This document shows positions 33,801-46,005 of a DNA stretch of 64,000 nt, one piece after another. Numbering within the stretch: position 1 is the first letter of the stretch; each line of letters opens with the position of its first letter. The stretch is from Siphonodentalium dalli (Eukaryota; Mollusca; Scaphopoda; Gadilida; Siphonodentaliidae). The position numbers and the translations under genes are program-made. The notes below the pieces were generated by a model that worked only from the letters and a program-made list of their open reading frames with translations, did no database searches and was not told the origin of the DNA. The DNA is taken from assembly GCA_032622095.1 (NCBI GenBank), contig CP136062.1:227366578-227430577 (forward strand), read 5' to 3'.

Positions 33801-33930
33801 TACATTCCATAGAATTGCGACTCAGATATCCTCTATATATACTCGTGTAACATGAAGGGAATATGTCAACAATCTAGTCAAACGTACGTTGTTGACATTT
33901 TATCTGATTATTGATCATACACACGGATAT

Positions 33931-34322
33931 TTCTTTACCCAACAGAAGGGCCCTGTGCCAATGCATTCTCTTATATATGCGAGTCGACCATAGGTCGCCT
34001 CGCATATATAAGAGAATGCATTGGCTTAGCACATTAAAAATTATAAAATTGTTAAAGAATGTAAGAAAAAATGGTAAAAAGTGTTAAAAAAAAGGTTTTT
34101 TTTAGGCCAATGCATTCTCTTATATATGCGAGGCGACCTATGGTCGACTCGCATATATAAGAGAATGCATTGGCACAGGGCTAACTGTAACTATCACAAT
34201 GTGGTCAAGGAACCGGTTCCAATGATATGCATATTTGTATGGTTCTATTGAGACAGACCGAAGATATTTTAGGCTGTTGAAGCTTTATTTGGCCGGTTTT
34301 GGCCGGTTTGTGGGGTAAAGGG
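33931..34322. mobile_element. Double-hairpin MITE, copy without TTAA flanks
   Basis: Internal sequence matches 31778-32159 closely. The left end reads ttctttacccaaca instead of ccctttacccaaca, and the flanks are ATAT(T) at 33927-33931 and 34323-34327 instead of TTAA. A short duplication, ggccggttttggccggttt, is present near the right end. Confidence 0.8.
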
Positions 34323-34514
34323 ATATTGTTGGGGTTTTCAATGAATCCCCTGCCTTGGCTGCTACATGTCCGCTCTTAGTACGGATGTAAAATGTTACGC
34401 TGTGAATACGGACATACTTCAGAATACGAGCACTAAAACACTCGGTCAATATTTATAACTGGAACTCAGATATTGGTGTATCGGAACCATTGTATCTCGA
34501 AGATTGAAACACTG

Positions 34515-34865
34515 TCACGATTGGGAATCACGTGGTTTCGAGGTTGGTGAGTACCACGCATACAAAATGACAGAGCCTAGTGCAAACGCACAAAAAACAT
34601 AATGTATGAGGAACTGACATAAAACATAGTATTTTGACTGTTACGAGAATATGCTAGTTTATTTTTGAAACAAGTTGGTACCTTATTTGTTCGGAAACAC
34701 TTAGTGGTTTTCTATAACATTCTGACCAAAGTTGCCAGTCGGAGGTGCGTGAAGTCCATATATCTTGGAGAATCCTTCGACTGACAACTTTGGTCAGAAT
34801 GTTAGAAGAAACAAATGTGAATTTGGACATAAATGAAGTATCAGATTGTTTGAAAAATAGTATAG
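34515..34865. repeat. Dispersed repeat, uninterrupted copy of 22440-23215
   Basis: Runs gggaatcacgtggtttcgag, gttggtgagtaccacgcatac, gcaaacgcacaaaaaacata without the hairpin MITE. It ends in the taacattctgaccaaagttg/caactttggtcagaatgtta inverted pair. It serves as an empty-site reference for 22482-22877. Confidence 0.75.
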
Positions 34866-34909
34866 CATACTGAGTTATTCATGTCAAAGTATGAAATTGA
34901 ACCATACAT

Positions 34910-35065
34910 TCAGGGGCGTAGCGGGCATACAATTATTCGTACGGCCGAATAATATCGAGCACGCTTTAAATACTGTAAAAGTACATTTATTCGTGGTGTT
35001 CCAATTTTCGTGTTTTTCGTGTTGTTGATAACCACGAAATTAAAACACCCACGAAAAAAATGTTA
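34910..35065. repeat. Two dispersed-repeat fragments
   Basis: caggggcgtagcgggc at 34911 resembles the hAT-like end at 62035. 34974-35060 (tactgtaaaagtacatttat, ttcgtggt...ccacgaa) has weak echoes near 36300-36360. Confidence 0.45.
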
Positions 35066-35176
35066 TCGAAACTATCGCGATCGCCATTTTGAGAATGTCA
35101 TGCGGGAGGTATACATGTACATGCAACTCTATTGACCCGATGTACATGTTATAAGAGAGTGACGTTTACCCGCAGG

Positions 35177-35602
35177 TGAACTTGTGCGATACCACCACTA
35201 CGAGTATATATTGCATATAAAGAGAGTAATCAATTGGTTCCGAGAATTACGTTAAATAATTCACGAGAGGTGAGAGACGTCGGTACCCAAACGTCTCCCG
35301 CCTCGAGTGAATTATTGAACGTAATTCTCGGAATTAATTGATTACTCTATTTATTACACTTCTGCATCAATTTGGTTCGCCAAATATGATTAACACGCAA
35401 AGTCCCGATGTGGAGAAATATCAGTCATCGAGAATTCAGTCTAGATCAATATTAAGTGACGTAACGTCAATGACGTCACGGGAAATTACATAATTCACTA
35501 GTGATATTACCATTTTTAATTAACAGCGTTTTCAATAGAAATCGCGCATTGGAGTGTAATAAATACTCGTAGTGGTGGTATCGCACCAGGCGACCTGTGC
35601 TT
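35177..35602. mobile_element. Palindrome-bearing MITE-like element
   Basis: Outer inverted ends tgcgataccaccactacgag and ctcgtagtggtggtatcgca (35190 and 35563). Inside, 35218-35345 is a second palindrome: gtaatcaattggttccgaga on the left mirrored on the right around cggtaccc. No TSD was identified. Confidence 0.6.
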
Positions 35603-37611
35603 TCACCAAGGTTGTGTAGGTTTATGTAATACAATCCCGTTGTTGACATTCTCAATAGTCGTCAACAAAAGCTTGGACACTCGACATGCTAATTAATTAT
35701 ACACCTAAGGTGCTGATGCGCAATTTCCGACGGATCGCCGATGTGTCTGCACATTGTTTGTTTCAATTTGTCAACTGTATCTTGTAGTCTGGTCGGAAAA
35801 GCTACATTTGTGGAACACTAGAACCCTAGAGGCATTTTTTGGGGAAAAGCATGAAACTAAGTTTTCTAGCATAACTCAAGTATGCTGAATCCAATGAGGG
35901 TGCCTGTCGCTGCCGGTGACCCATATTTCAACCATAAAATCAACTTAAAGTCATACTGTTGTATTGCCGCGAAAATACAGTAAGTCAATATCGAGACATA
36001 TTGCACACTCGTTATACATATACTCTCATGAACATGGAATACTTTGTTATTTGAATCACCCCTCGTGACCTTTCTGTCAGAACTGTCTCATCATCTGCTA
36101 TACATATATGGACAAGTATGTTATTTAATAAATAAACGCTCTTTATGAAATCACATCCAGTTGAAAGATCTGTGAATCAGGATTAAGTTGAAAATATGAC
36201 GTTTTTTCACAAATATCTTCTAGATCAGTTCATGCTACTTGGAACTGGTTGAGTAATGTGACTTTATTTTGTGTTTTGAATATTAACTGATCATTGGAGC
36301 GGACCCAAGAATGTACGAACCCACGAAAAAGTCGCAAATGGCTGAACCACGAAAATTAAAGCCATTCACATACTTTGAAGCATTATCCGACCTACTAAGC
36401 AGTGAGTGGGGAGAACACTATCTTGAGGGGAGTTTCCCCTCTTGTAGGAGGGGGTTTTGGGGGATGCCCTGATGAATTTAATATTGCATTCAAAATGACG
36501 CGTTTTACTTTATTTACTGATATGTACATGCATATAGAAGTGGTTAGAAAAAATGGAAATCAGTAATATTTACTGTAATATTGAGTTAGATGAACTCGAT
36601 CCTGGCATCAGTGGTATTTCAAGTAGATTATATACATGAGTGAATGACAATTACATAATTACATTCGCCGATGTATGTCAGTGCAGAAGTTGCTGAGGGA
36701 GTGTGGAGTATATATATATCATACGAGTGGGTTATATTAAGCTCCAGTGATGTTTTGTATAGTTGTATACATCCATGTAGTATTTACCTAATTTTATTTA
36801 TATAACATGTCGATGTTCCAACAACGCATTTGATCATTATGTGGGAAAATTACTGCGAATTGAACAGCTCAACTGCATGCTAGTTAAATTTATTGGAGTT
36901 CCAGTCTCTCGGCTGACCATTACCATTGAGCCACACAATCATCACAGAAGAAATATTAAGTTTGAATAACCAACTTTTGTCTAAATGTCTGCATGTGCAG
37001 GTCCTTAACGAATGAACAGTCGACATAGTTGCTTGTCTTTGTTGGTTTATTGTGTCGATTCAATGTTACAATAACTCTATATTCTGATGTCGGTCGGGAA
37101 ACTGTGACAATGTGCAGGTTTAGATCTCGGAACATGCATTTAACTTCAAAGTTGAAATGTCATGATCACTAACCAGGCTTTTTCCCCGGAAATGGTCCAT
37201 CTTCAGCAGTGTGCGAGAATGTCTGACAAGTATATGTACATCCACCATCTTAGCATTGGCTGAGAGCACCTGGGGTAGTGTTGACGGTGGAGAACATGAC
37301 ATCGGGCATCACTTCCAACGTTAATGAACAATTTGCTCATCCGAAATCCCCCACCAATTTGCATGTACATTGCAAAATTTGGCACATGGTAGTGACATGC
37401 CTACGGTTGGCGATACATGTATCGTACCAACTAAAATTACCAAATTCCACACGTCAATACCACGTACATATTTGACCCATGCAATTTCCTGGCAGTGCTT
37501 AGCCCTGGAGCATAAATTAGGAATAGGCATACAGAGCCCTATATTGGAAAGGAGTTTGTCTTACTCCACTGTCCAATATTCGAGCGTGAAAGAGTCCGTT
37601 ATTTAGCCAAT
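35603..37611. other. Non-coding, no gene recognised
   Basis: Short overlapping frames at 37120-37610 on both strands show no family motif. A short palindrome gaggggagtttcccctc lies near 36424. Confidence 0.4.
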
Positions 37612-37743
37612 CTGAATGTGAACTTGGAAGTCAAAATATTACTGTATGGGTCCGTAGATATATCTTATACCAAAAATGCCGACATATTCATTGCCGTCCA
37701 AAAGTTCATCGACGATACCAAACGATTTAACTGACATAATATG
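37612..37743 (+). pseudogene. LINE ORF2 extreme C-terminus, fragment
   Basis: The frame reads NLNVNLEVKILLYGSVDISY, TKNADIFIAVQKFIDDTKRF then a stop. A terminal LLYG...N.IF.AVQKFI..SKRF pattern is common at the end of RT proteins in one group of invertebrate LINEs. Only this tail remains. Confidence 0.45.
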
Positions 37744-38107
37744 GTTAAGAACTGTAAAGCGTGAACCAAAAGCCTACATAAAACAAAAATATTGTGCTCT
37801 CGTATACTCAAGCATGCCAGAGGTGTGATTGTGTGTGAGGGGTGGACTCGCAGCGATTGGCAACGGGATAGGTTGCGGGTGCTTGTGGAATAGGCAGTTC
37901 ATTATTGAGACCCAATCAAACCATGATGCAATATAGATACTAAGGAAATGGCCACCTATAAGCCTTTGGCTTACTGCCAAATCCTTTTCTCTAATGTTAA
38001 ATTGTTATCGTCCTTATATTATGTATTATATGTGCTATTCTTGAGAATAAAATATTGTTTCCACTAAAGGGCCATTGGTCGGTGTGTTTATATATAACGC
38101 CGAATCT

Positions 38108-38411
38108 ACAGCTCAAATATTATGATCAATTGTGAAAGATTGTGTTCTGCGTGTAATTCAAAACAAATTGAGTCAGAATATCATTTCATCTTAGAATGTC
38201 GGGCCTATATATGAAAGTATTCGCGAAGCTTATGTAAAGGACATAATTGCAACGTGCCCTCATTTCTTAGAAATGACAAATTATGAGAAGTTCAGATTTA
38301 TTATGCAGAATGAACAAATTGCAACCGTTAACGTTATATGCGACATGATCCGGTCTTTCTTCACCATGCGAGACAATATACATATGTCTAATAAAAGCAA
38401 GTATACCTGAG
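38108..38411 (+). pseudogene. LINE ORF2 C-terminal fragment with frameshift
   Basis: CERLCSACNSKQIESEYHFI then LECRAY gives the C-x2-C...E-Y-H-F-x3-C motif of LINE C-termini. A one-base frame change near 38208 leads into YESIREAYVKDIIATCPHF and later YEKFRFIMQNEQIATVNVI, stopping at 38409-38411. About 100 bases downstream is a cttat repeat (38512-38535), a typical LINE 3' tail. This family differs from the LINEs at 7817 and 42077. Confidence 0.6.
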
Positions 38412-38511
38412 ATTTTATGACAGTAAATTCACGAGCGTATATACATATCGTATGTGATATATGTTGTATTTATTATATGTGCAACTGCCCATTTGGTGTA
38501 TTTTGCATTAA

Positions 38512-38535
38512 AATCTTATCTTATCTTATCTTATA
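38512..38535 (+). repeat. (CTTAT)n LINE 3' tail
   Basis: Four or five copies of cttat close the fragment at 38108-38411. Confidence 0.6.
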
Positions 38536-39227
38536 CTGGTAGCCGTCAAATAATAATTATATAATATCTTAGTTTATGACTTTTTTCGTCGATTCTGGTC
38601 GAGTTTTAGATCATCTCGGTCATTTTGAATGCGTGATACTCATCAACTCGAAACCACGTGATTCCCCGCCGTGATGGTGTTCCACGAGTATGCATGACAG
38701 TAGCCCCCTTTCACCGGGGTAACTTTTAGTGATTTCGTGATATTCCCGTTATATTTTCTTCCAGTAGGAAATTGCCATAACGTCAAGCACATGACGTCAT
38801 AATACCACATGACGTCATAATACCAGTTATCAGTAAATGGGTTAATGAAGGGCGTGGACCAGCCCCCCTTTACATGCCTCATTTAGGCAAGGTCGTGGTG
38901 AAATTAACTCTGTAATAAATCACGAAATAGATAATTAAAGGGAGAAATCTTTCGACCTTTTCGACCACCTCAGGCGCTACTCAGCTAATCATTGCTATCA
39001 ATGCTGCAAACAGTATATCGGTCATTTGCAGAATGATGTCCACAGAGGGCGAATTTAGTGACCCGATAAATAGATTGAAGTTCCCCAGTTGAAGTTGGTG
39101 ATGTTCACCCATTAGTCAATTTATCTTCTGCAAATTAGAGGATATAGAAACTGAAGAGTAGGGGGGAAAGTAACTAAAACCAATGTTAATTTGAGGCTAT
39201 AGATACTTCCCAGAAGATTATGCCTAA
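38536..39227. other. Non-coding, no gene recognised
   Basis: cgtgatactcatcaactcgaaa (38631) also occurs, diverged, at 23298. ccacatgacgtcataata is duplicated near 38797-38824. A half-copy of the following hairpin (cagaatgatgtccacagagg) is at 39030. Confidence 0.4.
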
Positions 39228-39320
39228 GCAGAATGAGGTCCGCAGAGGATGAATTTGGTGACACTAGCCCGCTGTGTGGTATAACATCACTAAATTCACT
39301 CTCTGTGGACCTCATTCTGC
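39228..39320. repeat. Hairpin repeat, copy 1
   Basis: gcagaatgaggtccgcagag and gaatttggtga are mirrored by tcactaaattcactctctgt and ggacctcattctgc. The loop is about 25 bp. Confidence 0.8.
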
Positions 39321-39518
39321 TTAGGCTTCATCTTCTCTGGAAAGTTTCTTTATTATCAAATTTCTATTGAAACTTAGATTCTATTTCTTTTTTATTCTAG
39401 TTTCTCTACATGTATATCCCCAAATGCAAAATCAAGGTTCCCAATGGGTGCACATCGCAATATTCACCATTTGGGAACTTCATTCTGAGTCTTTGTCTCC
39501 CATAGCAGATGAGGCCAT

Positions 39519-39611
39519 GCAGAATGAGGTCCCAGGTGGTAAATTTAGTGATTCTAGACCGCTATGCGGGATAGCGTCACTAAATTTACCCTCTGGGGAC
39601 CGCATTCTGCA
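39519..39611. repeat. Hairpin repeat, copy 2
   Basis: The same architecture as 39228-39320: gcagaatgaggtccc...taaatttagtga with a mirrored right half ending ccgcattctgc. Confidence 0.8.
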
Positions 39612-40294
39612 ATGACAGGCGTCATTGTATTGTAAGGTTACGCACTCATCGAGATATTTCGGTTAATTACCTCAATTGGAAATAAAAAAAAATTTACATA
39701 CCCAGGCCCGTATTGGTGCATTTTACTCCTGGAATTATATTAATGCATATTCACATGCACGTAGTTTGCAGCAACCGATTAAACACTTTGTGTTCAAATT
39801 GATATGCAAGTCTTTTTCACATGCGTGCGATATAGCATCAGTCCACCGTTACACTACTGTATATAGCATATTCTAACCACTAACGTGTGATACACCCTGT
39901 TACCTAAATGATGTATGGACAATGATGCCCATTTTACCTATTTTTTCCAGATGACCTACTCATGCCGACATGGCATTCGTATCATAGATAGTTTTTTTTT
40001 AATTGTTCCTCCTCCAGTACTGAGGCAAATGCACACGCCAATCGTATGCGTGTGATATAGCACCAGTCCATCGTTACACCAAGGTAAATATCCACCGAAA
40101 AATCGTTGTATAGAGTTTCAGTTTCACTGCCTCACTATCGGAATTAAATATCATTCTTCGTTTTTATTTATGCACAACGCGTCGCATATCTTATATACAC
40201 TACTGTATTATTGTATTATGTGCTGCTTTTTTCTGTCTGGTTTTTACGGGTTGTTTGTTCTTGTCCTTGTTTTTTATTTTTTTTTATTTTTGCC
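39612..40294. other. Non-coding, left flank of the 11.77 kb element
   Basis: tatagca(c/t)cagtcca(t/c)cgttaca occurs twice (39832, 40056). No gene was recognised. Confidence 0.4.
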
Positions 40295-40311
40295 TGTGGA
40301 TTGGGTCCTAC

Positions 40312-41425
40312 TAAAACCCGACCGCACCGACCGCACCCGACCGGACCCGACCGCACCCGACCGGACCGCCCCAGGGGTCCGAGCGAGATGGGGTTTGCAT
40401 TATCGTGTACAATGGACCTGAATGTACCAAAGTTCCAATCCCCAAGTCGACAGCTCGAGCGGACACGGCACTGTTAACCCCTAACTTGCGGCCGTTTCCG
40501 CCAGGTAAGGGAAATTCAAAAAGGCGCCGACCGCACCTCCACTGACTGCCTGACCACGGAAATGGACATTATATCATGAATTGAATAACCATATGCATCC
40601 ATGGGCGATCGGACATGTCGATAGCTGCAGCGGAAGTGAATAAATTAACCCATACGCTGCTGCCGAATTCGCTATAAATGTACGCAAAATCGCCGAAATT
40701 AACACCGCCGACCGGACCGCCCCTAGGGGTCCGAGCGAGATGGTGTCTGCAGTATCGTGTAGAATGGACCCGAATGTACCAAAGTTCCAATCCCCAAGTC
40801 GATAGCACGAGCGGACACGGCACTGTTAACCCCTGACTTGCGGCCGTTTCCACCAGGTATGGGAAATCTGATAAGGCGCCGACCGCACCTCCCCTGACTG
40901 CCTGACCACGGAAATGGACATTATATCATGAGGTGAATACCCATATGCATCCATAGGCGATCTGACAACTCGCTAGCTGCAGCGGAAGTGAATAAATTAA
41001 CCAATAAGCTGCTGCCGAATTCGTTATAAATGTACGCAAAACGCCGAAATTAACACCCGCCGACCGGACCGCCCCCAGGGGTAGGAGCGAGATGGGGTTT
41101 GCACTATCGTGTAGAATGGATCCGAATGTACCAAAGTTCCAATCCCCAAGTCGATAGCTAGAGCGGACACGGCACTGTTAACCCCTGACTTGCGGCCGTT
41201 TCCGCCAGGTACGGGAAATCCGATAAGGTGCCGACCGCACCTCCCCTCCCCTGACTGCCTGACCACGGAAATGGACATTATATCATGAAGTGAATAACCA
41301 TATGCATCCATGGGCGATCGGACAAGTCGCTAGCTGCAGCGGAAGTGAATAAATTAACACATACTCTGCTGCCGAATTCGCTATGAATAGCTCGAGCGGA
41401 CACGGCACTGTTAACCCCTAACCCC
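40312..41425. repeat. ~352 bp tandem array, left TIR arm
   Basis: About three units. aatgtaccaaagttccaatc recurs at 40421, 40773 and 41125. Each unit has cgaccggaccgcccc, gcggacacggcactgttaac, gaccacggaaatggacatta and agctgcagcggaagtgaata. The left edge has short gaccgcaccc repeats. Confidence 0.9.
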
Positions 41426-41460
41426 GAATGTTAGCGTGGAACAAATATTGTGTTTTAAGC

Positions 41461-41491
41461 ACCCCCCCCCCCCCCCCCACACACACACACG
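41461..41491. repeat. (C)n(AC)n low-complexity tract
   Basis: A run of C followed by acacac. Confidence 0.9.
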
Positions 41492-41519
41492 TTGAACTGA
41501 ACATAATGCGCCGTAACAA

Positions 41520-41850
41520 CCATCATATATGTAACTGTCATGTGCTAATTGGAATATAATAATGATATTGCATAATTGAATGAGTTGAGTTGAGTTATTT
41601 TTTCTTTAATGCACATGTCTTTACTTCCTCTTTGGTTGTGATAAAGAAATAATTATGAATTGTTTAACCCCAGCCGTCTTTGGGTCGTTTCCCCAAGCTA
41701 CAATGTGATTAAGTGATAAAGATGGATCTCAAATTCGTCGCAATTCAATACGCAATTTATTAACCTCGTCCACTAAATTCGATTCGAGCCTCGCTAGCTA
41801 AATCTCGACTTTAAATGGAATTTATTGCACTCGGTCAATATATTTCTTAT
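41520..41850. repeat. Dispersed repeat, copy 2 of 33415-33800
   Basis: tttacttcctctttggttgtga, ttaaccccagcc, ggatctcaaattcgtcg and aaattcgattcgagcct occur in the same order as copy 1. Confidence 0.65.
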
Positions 41851-42261
41851 AGTTTCGAGTTATTGATATCGGCATGCCAGTCGTCAATACAAAATTTAGT
41901 TGGCCACTGGAGAGTAAATATGTAGTTCAGAAATAAATATTCGTTTCTCCGTTCGATGCGGTTACTGGAATCTATATAGCTACCCGTACCGCAACACGTG
42001 TTGTAACCACAAACTGTTTTACATGAATAATTCAGCGCATCGACTGGTAATGTGAGCAAATTGAAAAAACATTGATATATATATATATATATCTTTAATT
42101 CCTCCATATAAATGAAGATATGATATACACATGTAATACAAGAACATACAAAAACAATAGAACATAGGAACGAGAACATAACATATATACATGTACACAC
42201 TTTATTGTGCAAAGCAAAACGAATATAGATGGAAACAGATCGGCCGGGCACACGAACAAGA

Positions 42262-42270
42262 CAGAGAGAA

Positions 42271-42331
<61 letters not shown>

Positions 42332-42341
42332 GAGAGAGAGA
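42262..42341. repeat. (GA)n microsatellite
   Basis: About 80 bases of almost pure ga repeat. Confidence 0.95.
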
Positions 42342-42681
42342 GCGCCCGATACAGATAGAGACAGTATGGGAAAATAGAATGAAATGAGTTAAGTTAGAGA
42401 AAAGTGGGGAGAAACAGAGAGGGGTTAATTGAAGCTAGATAATCCTAAATTCATGGAGAACTGTAGCACCCAGCCGACCACACGACCAGATGTTCACTCA
42501 CATCACAGTTGTCAGACACCGTTGTTGGACATTACAAACAAATAGTAGACCCAACACAACACCATTGTATATAAGAGGGCTACCAATTATTTATATTTGC
42601 CAACAATGGTGACTTTCTTCTCCCACTGACTGCATGTATATAAGTGACAAACAATTATGACGCCAATGACGAACGATGGTT

Positions 42682-45600
42682 TCATTCGCACCACAGCGCC
42701 CTAGTCGCCTTCAAGAAGTATCTCAATATGGTTTGAGGTGGAATGCATGCAATGTCCAAAAGTTCAATAGGCAAATAGCCGAGAAAGAGGGCAATAAGTC
42801 TCTGCTGATCAAAAGAATCCACAAGTTGAAATGCCCCTAAAGGCAACATATCTATAAAGTGATACCAAAAATGATTACGCGACGCTGCAAGTTCTGGACA
42901 AACCGCTATAATGTGTTGCGGTAGGTCTATATAACTTCGCGCACATAACAGGCACTGAGTTTCGCCAGCAAAATTTCGGTAACACAGTAGCTGTGTCGCG
43001 ATGAAAAATGACTCCTTCTCATCTGGGTACTTTTGGCAGACTTTCCATAAAAACTATAATTCTGGACTGCTGTGAACCAAACGAAATCTATCAAAGGTGG
43101 GTTCCGTGCGCACCCTGTGAGACCATTCAGATTTCCAAACATGACTGCCCTGTTTCGATAGGGTTTTCCAAACTGTTTTCTCTGGAAACAGAGCTGTTGA
43201 TATGTATTGAGACATATAGGAGGACAAACTCCAGTTATCAAGAATACTGGATAGGTCCTGAAAAAACACATTCTTTGATGCAGTGTTGGATTCATATGAA
43301 AAGCTCAGTAATCTGATAATAAATACATCTTTAACAGTTTTTTTAGACTCGAGTAAACAAAATGACGAAAACAAGGACACTTTTCTACAATTAATGAATG
43401 TGATTAAAGGAGGAATACCAAGCAGACCCAAGACCATGTCTGTGCTAGCCCTAGTTTTGAGGCCTTGTATAAGTTTGAGGCACATACGATGTGCTTTCTC
43501 TAGTTGAACAGTGTCCGATTGAGAGAGACCACACAAAAATTCACTACCGTATAAGCCTCGTGGTAAGACCACGGACTTGTAAATCTTGAGAGAGCTCACT
43601 GGGGTAATACCGCCTGCATGCAGGCCAGCATTAGCCAAAGAGAAGAAAGCATTCTTCGTTTTTGTACAAATATTGTCAACAAGTTTTGAGCGAAAATTAT
43701 ATTTCTCAAGCGGAATACCTAAATGAGTAACACTGTCGGTTTCTGTTAGGCCATGAGAAGACATGTGCCAGTTCTTATGACGTTTAAGTGCTGCGTTAGC
43801 ACTTTCATTGAAAACAATGACATGGGTTTTGTTTGGGTTGTATCTATAACGCCATTTCAAGCTATATTCGACACATATATCGACAAGAGACTGAAGTCCA
43901 TATGCAGTTAAAGAGAAAAGTGCCATGTCATCGGCATGCGTTGGACACGTGCAATTTGCACCTTGCATCGAAAGGCCATATCCCGATGACTTTAGATTTG
44001 ACAAAAGATCATTGATATATATAATATAAAAGAGGGGAGATAAGGTACCTCCCTGCCTTGTTCCTTGCAGCATTGGGATCCACCTAGAGCAACCACCTTG
44101 GTATTTAATGCAGCAGCTAATATTGTTCAACAAGTGGTAAAATAGCCTCCAAATTGTCCCCTGTAATTGCCTCTTATGCAGTTTATACAATAAACCGTTT
44201 ATCCAAACACTATCGAAAGCTTTCCATACATCCAAGAAACAGGCAAACAGTTTGCTCTGTCTCTCGGATGTATACGCTATACTTTCTGTTACAAGAAAAG
44301 AAGACATGTTGCAACTTATGCCCCGCTGGAACCCATTCTGCAAGGAATCAACTTCAATTGCAAAGGCAGTATACTTCTCCATTCTCGATAATAAAAGTTT
44401 CTCAAAAAGTTTATATATTGCTGGTAGCAGAGTAATTGCTCTGTAGCTATCAAAGGAATCTTTTGGTTTAGGATGTCCCTTATATAGAGATATTATACAA
44501 CCACGCTTGGCACCAAGTGGTATATGTTCAAATTGGAAGAAATAGTTGTACAAGGTAGCAATGCAGCGGGCAAGAGCCTCACCACCAAAAATAATATGCT
44601 CATAATTTACACCATCTGTACCAGCTGCTTTGTTGGGGTTTAAAGTGCGACAAAGAGATGTGATTTCCTTCATATTAGTTGGAAAAGTTAACAATCCGTC
44701 TAATGGGCATGTTGAATTTTTCATCGATTCGGTCTCTACAAATTGGTTGACATGGTTAAAATGTGATTCGTCAAACTTGGGATCCGTTAGCGGTGTGGAA
44801 AAAATGTTATAATAGTACTCAGCCCAAGCTTCAAGAATATCTGGGGTTTCTCGTACTATCGAATTTTGAAAGGAGAAGTGTGTGCTACCTAGTGTCCCTA
44901 ATGATTTGCGTTTCGCGTTGAAGAGTCTGAAGAAAGTATCTTGATCACACTCAGCGCTTTTATCTATGTCATCGTTAAAAGAGCGAAGAAAATTAGTTGA
45001 TGCCCTCCGGTATTCGCGCCTGAAAGAGCATTTGGCATCTTTATAACAGCGATATAAACCAGTTGCATCATTAATTGGCCTACCAACCGAAATCCAAACA
45101 GATCTGTGATATCGCATACTCTTGTGAAGTAAGCTTAATTCTTTCGACCAGTAAGGTTTAAGAAACTTCTTAAAACGTTTCTTTGGGATATTATTCTGAG
45201 CAGAAACTGTGATAGAGTTAACTATGTTTTCATAAAATGTATCCAACTCAGATTTGTTATTTGCGTCATCGTGTGGTAACGATGTAGCTAAATCTGACTG
45301 ATACGACAATTGCATTACAGTGTCTAGCTTAAACTTCTTCCAACTGAACTTACATGTACTATGGCTTGGAATTGTACTACTTCGAGGTGTATATGTATAT
45401 TCATCGTACTTCATCATGACGTAAATGGGCCTATGGTTGGACACATTGATTGCATCATCATCCAGAATTTCGCAATGAAAAATAAGATCAGTGTCGTCTT
45501 TGTTGACGACAATGTGATCGATCACTGAACCAGGATAACCCATGGCAGGAACGTGTGTTGCAGGTATATTCAGGGGAAAAGACACGACATTGACAGAGAT

Positions 45601-45981
45601 AAACTTATTGTCTAAAAACTTCTTAAATGATTTGGCACGCGCATCATCACGCTGAAGGCTTGCATTGAAGTCGCCCATAAAAACCACTTTGCCGAGAACA
45701 CTATATGTATCGCGGAGGTCAATCAACTTCTGGATGTACTCCCGGAAAAATGCTACAGTATAGTTCGTAGACGGAAGATAAACTTGGAATATGAAAATAT
45801 ATCTCCTTCCCATGTTTACTTGTATGCCGATAATGCGATCATCATTTATATCAAGAGGGGTTACTCTGCTCCCGAGCCTATCGCGATTCCACATGAGGCA
45901 TACGCCACCAGAGTAACGCCCGCGTTTCCAAGGGAGGCGTTGAGAAAAATCAGTCGCGTTCCATGTGCCAAAGGAAAGCAT
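42682..45981 (-). pseudogene. LINE endonuclease/reverse transcriptase ORF2 with amber stop
   Basis: The first in-frame ATG (45981) starts MLSFGTWNATDF, the usual beginning of an APE endonuclease. Counting from an in-frame GTG at 46005: GGVCLMW ~33-39, GDFNAS 111-116, SVIDH 160-164, SNHRP 189-193; RT with CFLDVWKAFD (Asp ~592), GTRQGGTLSPLFY and ADDMALF (Asp pair 692-693). A TAG at 43056-43054 interrupts, and the same frame continues FLWKVCQKYPDEKESFF to a TGA at 42684-42682. The extension carries C-x2-C-x9-H-x4-C (QCLLC...QHIIAVC). Only 18 residues separate WN from GGV, so the segment with the catalytic Glu seems deleted. It is related to the LINE at 7817 but clearly diverged, and non-functional as read. 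Confidence 0.85.
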
Positions 45982-46005
45982 TTTGTGGATCAAGATACTT
46001 TGCAC

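Larger units (their letters stand above)
42077..46005 (-). mobile_element. Second APE-type LINE copy
   Basis: On the minus strand the coding region begins near 45981 and the 3' end lies near 42077, reading atatggaggaattaaagata then (ta)n. That matches the 3' end of the LINE at 7817. A (GA)n tract (42262-42341) lies in the 3' UTR. ORF1 is absent. No TSD was identified, and the long-duplication pattern of the first LINE was not seen here. The copy is nested in the 11.77 kb element. Confidence 0.8.
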
